13,346 nucleotides of DNA, from NCBI GenBank assembly GCA_044370695.1, contig JBILVB010000107.1, positions 1 to 13,346 of the forward strand. The letters are read 5' to 3'. The position numbers and the translations under genes were made by a program. The notes below the pieces were generated by a model that was not told the origin of the DNA, did not search any database, and saw nothing but the letters and a program-made list of their open reading frames with translations. The DNA comes from JBEIFW01 sp044370695 (GTDB lineage Bacteria; Actinomycetota; Acidimicrobiia; Acidimicrobiales; Ilumatobacteraceae). Below are positions 1 to 7,380 of the stretch, piece by piece. Positions within the stretch are counted from its first letter, which is position 1. The number at the start of each line of letters is the position of its first letter.

Positions 1-507
<507 letters not shown>

Positions 508-525
508 CACGGATGCCCTCCGGGC

Positions 526-1950
526 TCAGACGAGGTACTGGCACAGGCCGCGGCGGACATACTGGCCGTGACCCTTCCGACCGGTGAAGGTGTCGTGCTC
601 GATCGCGACCATGCCTCGCGTGAGGACGGTGTCGACCTTGCCGTCGATCACCCAACCCTCCCAGGCAGAGTGGTCCATGTTCATGTGGTGCTTGCGGCCG
701 TAGCCGATCTCGGTCTTCGCATTCGGGTCCCACACGACGACGTCGGCGTCGGCGCCGGGAGCGATGATCCCCTTGCGGGGGTACATGCCGAACATCCGGG
801 CCGGTGTCGTGCAGCACGTCTCGACCCAACGCTCGAGGGTGATCTCCCCCAGCACGACACCTTGGTAGATCAACTCGAGGCGGTGCTCGACGCCACCGAT
901 GCCGTTCGGGATCTTGGAGAAATCACCCCGGCCGAGTTCCTTCTGGTCCTTCATGCAGAACGGGCAGTGGTCCGTCGACACCACCGCCAACTCGTTCATG
1001 CGGAGGCCCTTCCAGAGGTCCTTCTGGTGGTGGCGATGGTCGTGCTTGGAACGGATCGGCGGGCTGCAGACGTACTTCGCGCCTTCGAACCCGGGCTGCG
1101 CGAGGTGGTCCTCGAGCGTCATGTAGAGGTACTGCGGGCAGGTCTCGGCGAACACGTTGAGGCCCTCGTGGCGGGCTTCGGCCACGGCGTCGAGGGCCTC
1201 GGCCGCCGACATGTGCACGATGTACAGCGGGACGTTGCCTGCGACCTTCGACAGCACGATGGCCCGATTCGTCGCCTCGCCTTCGAGCAGCGACGGACGG
1301 CTGAACGAGTGGTACTTCGGGTCGGTCTCGCCACGCGCCAAGTACTGCTGCACGAGCACGTCGATCGCGATCCCGTTCTCGGCGTGCATCATGATCGTCG
1401 CGCCGCAGTCGTTGGCCACCTGCATCGCCCGAAGGATCTGTCCGTCGTCGGAGTAGAACACGCCGGGGTAGGCCATGAAGAGCTTGAAGCTCGAGATGCC
1501 CTCGTGCTCGGTGAGGTAGGTGAGGGCCTTGAGCGACTCGTCGTCTATGCCGCCGATGATCTGGTGGAACGCATAGTCGACCGCACAGTTGCCCGCCGCC
1601 TTGCGGTGCCACTCGGCGAGGCCGTCCTGGACGTTCTCGCCGTAGCGCTGGACCGCCATGTCGACGATCGTCGTGACCCCTCCCCAGGCCGCCGCGATCG
1701 TGCCGGTCTCGAAGGTGTCGGAGGCGAACGTGCCGCCGAAGGGCAGTTCCATGTGCGTGTGCACGTCGATCCCACCGGGGATCACGTACTTGCCGGCGGC
1801 GTCGATCACCTTGTCGCAGTTCGGTTCCGCGGCAGCGAACCAGCCGGGCGCGCCCAGCGCTGCGATGGTCTCGCCCTCGATGAGGACGTCGTTGGCGACG
1901 ACCCCGGTGGGCGAGATGACCTTGCCGTTCTTGATGAGGGTGCGAGCCAT
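526..1950 (-). CDS. hydA: Dihydropyrimidinase (hydantoinase family)
   Basis: A 474-residue cyclic amidohydrolase, full length for the family. It would hydrolyse 5,6-dihydrouracil or dihydrothymine to N-carbamoyl-beta-alanine or N-carbamoyl-beta-aminoisobutyrate in the cytoplasm. The binuclear metal site is complete: HTH at residues 64-66, the lysine to be carboxylated at K156 (SSFKLFMAYPG), H189 (MMHAENG), H246 (YIVHMS) and D327 (STDHCPF). Substrate-contact segments SPPIR (296-300) and PNGIGGVEHR (348-357) are also present. The ATG at 1950 has a GGAAGG ribosome site (1959-1964). It lies 20 nt after the ureidopropionase stop and 18 nt before mmsA. D-hydantoinases have the same fold and motifs, but the adjacent beta-ureidopropionase and MmsA favour the pyrimidine pathway. 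Allantoinase is less likely because of the SSFKLFMAYPG segment. The symbol is a family convention, not proof of substrate. Confidence 0.94.
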   Translation of the reverse strand: MARTLIKNGKVISPTGVVANDVLIEGETIAALGAPGWFAAAEPNCDKVIDAAGKYVIPGGIDVHTHMELPFGGTFASDTFETGTIAAAWGGVTTIVDMAVQRYGENVQDGLAEWHRKAAGNCAVDYAFHQIIGGIDDESLKALTYLTEHEGISSFKLFMAYPGVFYSDDGQILRAMQVANDCGATIMMHAENGIAIDVLVQQYLARGETDPKYHSFSRPSLLEGEATNRAIVLSKVAGNVPLYIVHMSAAEALDAVAEARHEGLNVFAETCPQYLYMTLEDHLAQPGFEGAKYVCSPPIRSKHDHRHHQKDLWKGLRMNELAVVSTDHCPFCMKDQKELGRGDFSKIPNGIGGVEHRLELIYQGVVLGEITLERWVETCCTTPARMFGMYPRKGIIAPGADADVVVWDPNAKTEIGYGRKHHMNMDHSAWEGWVIDGKVDTVLTRGMVAIEHDTFTGRKGHGQYVRRGLCQYLV

Positions 1951-1970
1951 TGCGTGATCCTTCCAGGTGC

Positions 1971-2813
1971 TCAGGTGGCGGCGAGCGGGCCGTAGGAGTC
2001 GGGGCGGCGGTCCCGATAGAAGGCCCAGCGGTCTCGGACCTCCTTGACCAGGTCGAGGTCGAGGTCACGTACGACGAGTTCCTCGTCGTACGTGCTCGCC
2101 ACGTCGCCGACGAACTGACCGTAGGGACTCACGAAGTACGACTGGCCGTAGAAGTCGTTGTCGCCCAGCGGTTCGACGCCGACCCGATTGATCGCGCCGA
2201 TGAAGAACTCGTTGGCGACCGCAGCCGCAGGCTGCTCGAGCTGCCACAGGTAGGCCGAGGTGCCGCGGCTGGTGGCGGACGGGTTGAACACGATCTTGGC
2301 GCCGGCCAACCCCAGTGCCCGCCAGCCCTCCGGGAAGTGGCGGTCGTAGCAGATGTAGACACCGATCCGACCGACCGCGGTGTCGAACACGGGATACCCG
2401 AGGTTGCCGGGACGGAAGTAGAACTTCTCCCAGAACCCCTTCACCTGCGGGATGTGGCTCTTGCGGTACTTCCCGAGGTACGTACCGTCCGCGTCGATCA
2501 CCGCAGCGGTGTTGTAGAGGAGCCCTTCCTGCTCCTGTTCGTACATCGGCACCACGAGCACCATCGAGAGCTCCTTGGCGAGCGCGCACATCCGCCGTGT
2601 GGTGGGCCCGTCCGGGATCGGCTCGGCGTAGTCGTAGAACTCGGCGTCTTGCACCTGGCAGAAGTACGGGCCGTAGAACAGCTCCTGGAAGCACATGACC
2701 TGCGCACCCTGGGCCGCGGCCTTGCGGGCGTACTCGACGTGCAGGTCGATCATCGACCCCTTGTCTCCCGTCCAGCGGGTCTGCACCAGGGCCGCGCGCA
2801 CGATGTTGGCCAT
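1971..2813 (-). CDS. Beta-ureidopropionase (N-carbamoyl-beta-alanine amidohydrolase), nitrilase superfamily
   Basis: A 280-residue carbon-nitrogen hydrolase. It would split N-carbamoyl-beta-alanine (or the beta-aminoisobutyrate form) into the amino acid, CO2 and ammonia. The nitrilase Glu-Lys-Cys triad is visible as E44 (CFQELFYG), K118 (YRKSHIP) and C155 (YICYDRHFPE); E129 in the FWEKFYF segment is probably the second conserved glutamate. The NPSAT, AINRVG and FYGQSYF segments resemble eukaryotic UPB1-type beta-ureidopropionases more than generic nitrilases. The frame stays open upstream through the opposite strand of the regulator gene, but the ATG at 2813 is chosen because AGGAGG (2819-2824) sits 5 nt before it and nitrilase homology begins there. 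It is first in the operon, 20 nt ahead of dihydropyrimidinase, and divergent from the MocR regulator. An N-carbamoyl-D-amino-acid hydrolase is the main alternative. Confidence 0.91.
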   Translation of the reverse strand: MANIVRAALVQTRWTGDKGSMIDLHVEYARKAAAQGAQVMCFQELFYGPYFCQVQDAEFYDYAEPIPDGPTTRRMCALAKELSMVLVVPMYEQEQEGLLYNTAAVIDADGTYLGKYRKSHIPQVKGFWEKFYFRPGNLGYPVFDTAVGRIGVYICYDRHFPEGWRALGLAGAKIVFNPSATSRGTSAYLWQLEQPAAAVANEFFIGAINRVGVEPLGDNDFYGQSYFVSPYGQFVGDVASTYDEELVVRDLDLDLVKEVRDRWAFYRDRRPDSYGPLAAT

Positions 2814-2818
2814 CTCTG

Positions 2819-2824
2819 CCTCCT
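2819..2824 (-). promoter_or_regulatory. Ribosome binding site that fixes the ureidopropionase start
   Basis: The minus strand reads AGGAGG, five bases before the ATG at 2813. It separates the true start from the long open frame that continues upstream antisense to the regulator gene. Confidence 0.85.
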
Positions 2825-2856
2825 GATCCCCGTTGACATCCCTCCCGGTGCCGCCC

Positions 2857-2885
2857 AAGGTAACGACACACGCCAAGGGTGACAA
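2857..2885 (-). promoter_or_regulatory. Candidate sigma70-type promoter of the pyrimidine catabolism operon
   Basis: On the minus strand TTGTCA (2885-2880, 5 of 6 matches to TTGACA) is followed, after exactly 17 bases, by TACCTT (2862-2857, fitting TANNNT). Transcription would begin near 2850, leaving a leader of about 37 bases that carries the AGGAGG site. The -35 lies inside one GGTRAC half-site and the -10 overlaps another, so regulator binding there would be expected to affect this promoter. Assigned by eye. Confidence 0.55.
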
Positions 2886-2901
2886 TACGATCATTGTTAC
2901 C
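2859..2901. promoter_or_regulatory. Probable MocR operator: GGTRAC half-sites
   Basis: Three half-sites occur in 43 bases. GGTAACGAC is at 2859-2867 and GGTGACAAT at 2878-2886, both on the plus strand and 19 bases apart. GGTAACAAT is on the minus strand at 2901-2893. The last two form a dyad with a 6-base spacer and 8 of 9 matching positions. A further GGTGAC at 2916-2921, 38 bases from the second site, lies inside the regulator's coding sequence. Known MocR proteins such as GabR bind repeated short sites between divergent genes, so the layout suits autoregulation plus control of the operon. The binding assignment is inference. Confidence 0.55.
2863..2891 (+). promoter_or_regulatory. Candidate promoter of the MocR regulator gene
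   Basis: On the plus strand ACGACA (2863-2868, 4 of 6) and TACGAT (2886-2891) are 17 bases apart. The start site would fall near 2898, a few bases before the ATG at 2904, giving an almost leaderless message; no Shine-Dalgarno sequence precedes that ATG. An alternative is the perfect TTGACA at 2833-2838 with a weak -10 (CAAGGT, 2856-2861). I cannot decide between them from sequence alone. Confidence 0.35.
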
Positions 2902-2903
2902 GG

Positions 2904-4271
2904 ATGTTTCCGGATGGTGACGTGCTCGCGACGATCGTCGACAAGGTGGAGGACCGGTCCGCGCGAGGGATCGCCGCGGCCCTCAATCGGTTGATCACGA
3001 CGGGAGCCCTGCCGGTGGGCACCCGGCTGCCCACCGTGCGCGATCTCGCTCGCGGGCTCGGGGTGAGTCCGACGACGGTCAGCGAGGCGTGGCAGAGCCT
3101 GGCCGCCGTCGGCGCGATCGAGGCACGCGGACGGTCCGGGTCGTTCGTGCGGGCAGGAACACCCGACGTCCGCCGGCGCTACCGCGACGTCACCGAGGGG
3201 TCCGGCCAGGTCGCGCTCGATCTGTCGACCGGGACCCCAGACCCCGCCCTGCTCCCGGACCTGTCCGGCGCCCTCGCCGACGTGGCGCGCCAGCGCCTCA
3301 CGCGGTCGTACGTCGACGATCCCGTCCTGCCCTCCTTGGGGGCGACGCTTCGGAGCCGTTGGCCGTTCCGCCCCGAAGCGCTCACGGTGGTCGACGGTGC
3401 GCAGGACGCGCTCGATCGCATCGCTTCGGCCGTCGTGCGCTTCGGCGATCGAGTCGTCGTCGAGAACCCCGGGTTCCCACCGCTGTTCGATCTGCTCGAC
3501 GCGCTGGGCGCCGAACTCGTGCCGGCGGCGCTCGACGACGACGGCGTCCGACCGGACGCGCTGGCCGCAGCGCTCGACTGCGAGCCCGTCGCGGTGTTCC
3601 TCCAGCCGCGGGCCCAGAACCCGACCGGCACGTCGATGTCGGTCGCCCGGGCTCGTGAACTGGCCCGGCTGCTGCGGCCTCACCCGGGTGTGCTCGTCGT
3701 CGAGGACGACCATGCCGGGGACATCGCCTCGGCCGAGCCGGTCAGCCTCGGGCGCTGGCTCCCGGAGCGCACGGTCCTCGTCCGCAGCTTCTCCAAGAGC
3801 CACGGACCCGACCTGCGGCTTGCGGCGGTCGGTGGCGCCGGAGGCGTCGTCGACTCGCTCGTCCAACGTCGCCTGCTCGGCCCGGGCTGGTCGAGTCGCC
3901 TGCTGCAGGCCGTGCTGCACGCGTTGCTCGTCGACCCGGTCGCGCAGGCGCAGGTCGAGCGGGCCGCCACCGTGTACCGCCAACGACGCCGGGCGCTGAC
4001 CGACGCGCTCGCCCTCCACGACATCGCGCTGGCACCGGGAGACGGCATCAACCTGTGGCTCCCCGTCGCCGAGGAGCGTCGGGCCCAGGTGGCGATGGCG
4101 GCCGCCGGCGTCGGGGTCGCCCCGGGACATCCGTTCGTCGTCGGCGACGCGGCCGGCGACCACCTACGGGTGACGGTCGGGCTCGTGGGCTCCGCCCACG
4201 GGACACTCGCGGCCCAACTCGCCGCTGCCGCCGGAGGTCGACGGCGAGGGCCCGTGCGTCCCATCGTGTGA
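2904..4271 (+). CDS. MocR/GabR-like transcriptional regulator (GntR-type winged helix plus aminotransferase-fold domain)
   Basis: A 455-residue two-domain regulator. Residues about 12-84 form a GntR winged helix (LPTVRDLARGLGVSPTTVSEAW, then a wing ending GSFVRAG). Residues about 105-440 have the fold-type I aminotransferase architecture. PLP-site residues appear intact: N239 in QNPTG, D268 in VVEDDH, and the Schiff-base lysine K298 in SFSKSHGPDLRL. H270 replaces the tyrosine found in GabR-type EDDY motifs. By analogy with GabR, an amino compound would bind PLP and change DNA binding; beta-alanine or beta-aminoisobutyrate are the obvious candidates, by inference from the divergent operon. The ATG at 2904 lies only 2 bases beyond the operator dyad and has no Shine-Dalgarno; a GTG at 2922 is an alternative. 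Catalytic aminotransferase activity is unlikely but cannot be excluded. Confidence 0.91.
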   Translation: MFPDGDVLATIVDKVEDRSARGIAAALNRLITTGALPVGTRLPTVRDLARGLGVSPTTVSEAWQSLAAVGAIEARGRSGSFVRAGTPDVRRRYRDVTEGSGQVALDLSTGTPDPALLPDLSGALADVARQRLTRSYVDDPVLPSLGATLRSRWPFRPEALTVVDGAQDALDRIASAVVRFGDRVVVENPGFPPLFDLLDALGAELVPAALDDDGVRPDALAAALDCEPVAVFLQPRAQNPTGTSMSVARARELARLLRPHPGVLVVEDDHAGDIASAEPVSLGRWLPERTVLVRSFSKSHGPDLRLAAVGGAGGVVDSLVQRRLLGPGWSSRLLQAVLHALLVDPVAQAQVERAATVYRQRRRALTDALALHDIALAPGDGINLWLPVAEERRAQVAMAAAGVGVAPGHPFVVGDAAGDHLRVTVGLVGSAHGTLAAQLAAAAGGRRRGPVRPIV

Positions 4272-4314
4272 CGGCGCCGCGCCGAGCGACCGGCCGGGTG
4301 CAAAGCTTGGCGCC

Positions 4315-5094
4315 ATGTCTGTGGAGGCGTTCGAGACGTTGTCGGTGGCGATCGAGGGCAGCATCGCCCGGCTCACGTTGGAGCGACCCGAACGGCTCAA
4401 CTCGCTGTCGCGGCGCACCCTCGCCGACCTCGCCGCATCCGCCCGGTTCCTCGACGGCCACCGTGCGGTTCGAGCGACGGTGATCACCGGTCGCGGCCGT
4501 GCGTTCTGCGCCGGGTTCGACCTCGGCGACTTCTCCGACCCCGACCCCGAGGTCACGCTGCGCGACGGCGCGGAACTCGGCCGGCTCATGGCCGAAGCGG
4601 TGACGTCGATGCGCTCGCTCACGATCGCGGCCATCCACGGTCATTGCGTCGGCGGCGGCCTCGTGCTCGCGGCTGCATGCGACCTGCGCGTCGCCGCCGA
4701 CGACACGCGCTTCGCGATCCCCGAAGTGGACCTGGGCATCCCGCTCGCCTGGGGCGGGATCCCCCGTCTCGTGCGCGAGATCGGCCCGGCGCTCACCAAG
4801 GAGTTGGTGCTCACCTGCCGTCCCTTCGGCGCCGACGAGGCCAAGGCCGCCGGGTTCGTCAATCGCGTCGTGCCCCGCGCTGCGCTCGACGGCGCCGCCG
4901 ACGATCTCGCGAGCTCGATCGCCTCGAAGCCGGCGTATGCGCTGTTCCAGACCAAGACCGCGGTGAACGCCGCCGCAGAGGAGTTGGCCTCGACGGCCCA
5001 GTCGTTTCGCGACGCCGACGTGCTCGTCGTCGCGCTCGCCGACGCCGAATCCCGCGAGGCGGGTCGTCGCTACCTGCGAGCCCGGCGCCGATGA
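4315..5094 (+). CDS. Enoyl-CoA hydratase/isomerase (crotonase) family protein
   Basis: A 259-residue crotonase-fold protein, normal length for the family. The first oxyanion-hole segment is RGRAFCAGFDL (residues 60-70) and the second is HCVGGG (110-115). The acidic residue corresponding to rat hydratase Glu164 is kept (E137 in FAIPEVDLG), but the position corresponding to Glu144 is V117. Single-glutamate crotonases include delta3,delta2-enoyl-CoA isomerases, so an isomerase or another acyl-CoA reaction is more likely than simple hydration. The substrate cannot be predicted. The gene begins 43 bases after the regulator stop; that gap is flanked on both sides by GGCGCC (4273-4278 and 4309-4314). 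No Shine-Dalgarno is seen; a weak -10-like AAAGCT (4302-4307) lies 7 bases before the ATG. The stop overlaps the next gene's ATG as ATGA. Confidence 0.88.
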   Translation: MSVEAFETLSVAIEGSIARLTLERPERLNSLSRRTLADLAASARFLDGHRAVRATVITGRGRAFCAGFDLGDFSDPDPEVTLRDGAELGRLMAEAVTSMRSLTIAAIHGHCVGGGLVLAAACDLRVAADDTRFAIPEVDLGIPLAWGGIPRLVREIGPALTKELVLTCRPFGADEAKAAGFVNRVVPRAALDGAADDLASSIASKPAYALFQTKTAVNAAAEELASTAQSFRDADVLVVALADAESREAGRRYLRARRR

Positions 5095-6896
5095 AGGCGC
5101 TGCTGTCGAAAGAGAGCCTGCTCGCGCTCGTCGTCGCTGCGGTGATCCTCGGCTTCGTCACGACCCGGAGCGAGGACGCGCAAGCGCGCGTGTTGAGCGT
5201 CGCCATCGCCGATGCCCATCAGGTGATCGTCGTGCGAACCGCGTCGAAGACTGCGACGAGCGGCACCGTGGAGGCCTACCAACACGACGGCTCGGGCTGG
5301 ACCCGGGTCCACGGACCGTTCCGGGCCTGGATCGGGCGCAGCGGCTGGAACCCCGACCGGGTCGAGGGGGACGGGTCGAGCCCGACCGGGGTCTTCACCG
5401 TGACCGAGGCGTTCGGCCTGCAGTCCGACCCGGGGAGCGGCGTCCCGTACCGACGCGTGGCACCGGGCGACTGGTGGGTGTCCGATCCGGCCTCGGCCTT
5501 CTACAACACCTACCAACCCGGTCCCCCCGACGGCCGGTGGGACCCGGCCCGGGGTGAACTGCTGACCGATCAGAACTACCAGCAGGCGTACCGGTACGCC
5601 GCCGTCATCGACTTCAACCGCACGCCCGTGGAACCAGGACGGGGCAGCGCCATGTTCCTCCACGTGGGCGCTTCCCCCACCTCCGGGTGCGTCGCGCTCG
5701 CCGAGGCCGACGTGCTCACGCTGCTGCGATGGCTCGACCCGGCGAAGCGCCCCCGGATCGTGATGGGGTGGGACGAACTCGTGTCGCGGGCGCTCGACCA
5801 GCCGGAGATACCCGTCGCGGCCGGTACCGGCGGGATGGTGCCGATGTCCCCTCGCCGGGTACTCGACACTCGCGTCGGTCTGGGGGCGTCGGGCGCGCTC
5901 GACGCCGGCGGGGAACTGCAGCTGGCGATCGGGCCCGAGGCCGGGGTCCCCGCCGATGCCACTGCCGCCGTGCTCAACCTCACGGTCGACCAACCGACGG
6001 CGCCCACGCACCTGACCGCCTACCCGAACGGCACCTCCCGACCCGGCACCTCGAACCTGAACGCCCAGCCGGGCGAGGCCCGGGCTGCGCTGTCGGTGGT
6101 CCGCCTCGGTACCGATCGCCGGATCCGCCTGTTCAACAGCGGAGGTCGGTCCCACGTGATCGCCGACCTCGTCGGCTACGTCACCCCGTCCTCGACGAGC
6201 GGGTTCGTGACGAGCGGACCGCGCCGGATCCTCGACACCCGGCAGGCCCCGGGCCCGATCGGTCCGGGCGGGTCGATCGTGGTCGCCACCGGGGCGCCCC
6301 CGGGCGCGACCGCCGCCGTCGTCAATCTGACCGCTACGGAGGGCACGGCGCCGACCTGGGTCGCGGCCTGGGCGGCGGACCAGCCCTACCCCGGCACGAG
6401 CAACCTGAACGTGGTGCCTCGACGTGACATCGCCAACGCGGCCATCGTCCCGCTCTCGGCGGACGGACAGCTGCGACTGCTGAACCAAGCCGGAACGGTC
6501 CACGTCGTGGTCGATCTCACGGGCTTCCTGGTGCCCTCGGGCGGCGCCCGCTACACCGCTGCGGTCGCGCCCGTACGAGCCGTCGACTCGCGCAACGGAC
6601 GCGGCGCGATAGGACCCCTTCGGCGTGCTCGTCCGGTCGAGGTGGCGCTCGAGGGTGTGCCGGGGGACGCCGTGGCCGCAGTCGTCACCCTCACCGCCAC
6701 CGAGGCTCGCAACACCACCTGGCTGCGAGCTACCGCCGCCGGCTCGTCGTCGTTCGTGAGCAACGTGAACCTGACCGCGGCGGATGCGGCGCGAGCGAAT
6801 CTGGCCGTGGTCGCACTGTCGGGCGGACGGATCGCCCTGACGACCGGTGTCGCCGAGGTCCACGTGGTGGTCGACGTCGCCGGCTGGTTCAGCTGA
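5091..6896 (+). CDS. Secreted or anchored L,D-transpeptidase-like (YkuD) protein with three C-terminal repeats
   Basis: A 601-residue protein. Residues 8-24 are a hydrophobic segment after a basic N-terminus (signal peptide or anchor), with AQA at 30-32 as a possible cleavage site. Residues about 35-227 form a YkuD-like domain of the HxxxxxxPTxGCVAL type: H191 and C200 are the likely catalytic pair in FLHVGASPTSGCVAL. YkuD enzymes cross-link or trim peptidoglycan through this cysteine; the substrate here is not known. After a linker, three related modules follow at 249-364, 370-480 and 487-600. Each opens with a RxLDTR-like motif, has a central SNLN-like motif, and ends with DxxGY/F/W. The ATG at 5091 overlaps the crotonase stop, and no separate ribosome site is seen, so translation is probably coupled. 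In-frame codons upstream of 5091 are antisense or alternate-frame crotonase sequence and are not used. The 3' end overlaps thpR by 8 bases on the opposite strand. Confidence 0.9.
   Translation: MKALLSKESLLALVVAAVILGFVTTRSEDAQARVLSVAIADAHQVIVVRTASKTATSGTVEAYQHDGSGWTRVHGPFRAWIGRSGWNPDRVEGDGSSPTGVFTVTEAFGLQSDPGSGVPYRRVAPGDWWVSDPASAFYNTYQPGPPDGRWDPARGELLTDQNYQQAYRYAAVIDFNRTPVEPGRGSAMFLHVGASPTSGCVALAEADVLTLLRWLDPAKRPRIVMGWDELVSRALDQPEIPVAAGTGGMVPMSPRRVLDTRVGLGASGALDAGGELQLAIGPEAGVPADATAAVLNLTVDQPTAPTHLTAYPNGTSRPGTSNLNAQPGEARAALSVVRLGTDRRIRLFNSGGRSHVIADLVGYVTPSSTSGFVTSGPRRILDTRQAPGPIGPGGSIVVATGAPPGATAAVVNLTATEGTAPTWVAAWAADQPYPGTSNLNVVPRRDIANAAIVPLSADGQLRLLNQAGTVHVVVDLTGFLVPSGGARYTAAVAPVRAVDSRNGRGAIGPLRRARPVEVALEGVPGDAVAAVVTLTATEARNTTWLRATAAGSSSFVSNVNLTAADAARANLAVVALSGGRIALTTGVAEVHVVVDVAGWFS
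5835..6890 (+). repeat. Three tandem ~115-residue protein repeats within the YkuD gene
   Basis: The modules lie at 5835-6182, 6198-6530 and 6549-6890. Their opening motifs are RRVLDTR, RRILDTR and VRAVDSR; the central motifs are TSNLN, TSNLN and VSNVN; the ends are ADLVGYV, VDLTGFL and VDVAGWF. Similarity is at the protein level and I see no long identical DNA. The third copy is the most diverged. Such modules occur at the C-termini of actinobacterial secreted proteins; a cell-surface or carbohydrate-binding role is speculation. Confidence 0.85.
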
Positions 6897-7380
6897 GGCC
6901 GAGCGCGACGACCGCAACCGTGCGATAGGTGCCGGCGCCCGCTTCCGAGGCGAGCAACTCCACGGTGTCGGCCCGCCAGCGCAGCGGCGGGAACGGCGCG
7001 AGCACACCGCACGCAGCGCGGTGGCGAAGTCGAGCGAGGGTCAGGTGGCCGACGAACGCACGGTCCTGGCCGGACCCGATCCCCTCGAACTGCGCACGAA
7101 CCTGCGCGGCGAGCGGCTCGAGACCGTGGACCGGGAGGACCAGCGCGTCGGCACCGAGCCGACCGGGGCGGCCCCCGATCACGGCCTGCGCCGTCGGTGC
7201 GACGAGCCCCTGCAGCGCCCTCACGCTGTTCGATTCGTTGGCGCGACCCAGGAAACGCAGCGTGACGTGCCAGTTCTCCGGAGGTACCCACCGGACACCC
7301 GGTAGGTCCGGACGCTCGATGCGATCCAACGCCCCGGCCACGGCCTCGCTCGGGCGGACGGCCACGAACAGCCGGGTCAC
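6889..7380 (-). CDS. thpR: RNA 2',3'-cyclic phosphodiesterase (2H / LigT family)
   Basis: A 163-residue 2H phosphoesterase. The two HxTx motifs are H38-V-T40-L (ENWHVTLRFLG) and H112-L-T114-L (FVGHLTLARL), about 74 residues apart as usual in ThpR/LigT proteins. Family members open 2',3'-cyclic phosphates on RNA to 2'-phosphates and can show 2'-5' ligase activity in vitro. The start is a GTG at 7380 whose GTGA overlaps the cinA TGA, implying translational coupling; the open frame continues upstream but there it is only cinA sequence read in another frame. It is the last gene of the rimO-pgsA-cinA-thpR operon and converges with the YkuD gene, overlapping it by 8 bases. No intervening terminator is possible. 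Confidence 0.88.
   Translation of the reverse strand: MTRLFVAVRPSEAVAGALDRIERPDLPGVRWVPPENWHVTLRFLGRANESNSVRALQGLVAPTAQAVIGGRPGRLGADALVLPVHGLEPLAAQVRAQFEGIGSGQDRAFVGHLTLARLRHRAACGVLAPFPPLRWRADTVELLASEAGAGTYRTVAVVALGLS

Noticed and set aside
2814..4163. An N-terminal extension of about 450 residues on the ureidopropionase frame.
   Set aside because: It lies antisense to the MocR gene and crosses the control region. The AGGAGG site and nitrilase homology place the start at 2813.
4273..4314. GGCGCC copies at both ends of the 43-base gap before the crotonase.
   Set aside because: A six-base GC palindrome is common at this base composition. It could pair as a stem, but no functional sign supports it.
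4644..5090. An upstream extension of the YkuD frame.
   Set aside because: It is the crotonase gene read in another frame and is very arginine-rich. The ATG at 5091 gives a normal signal segment.
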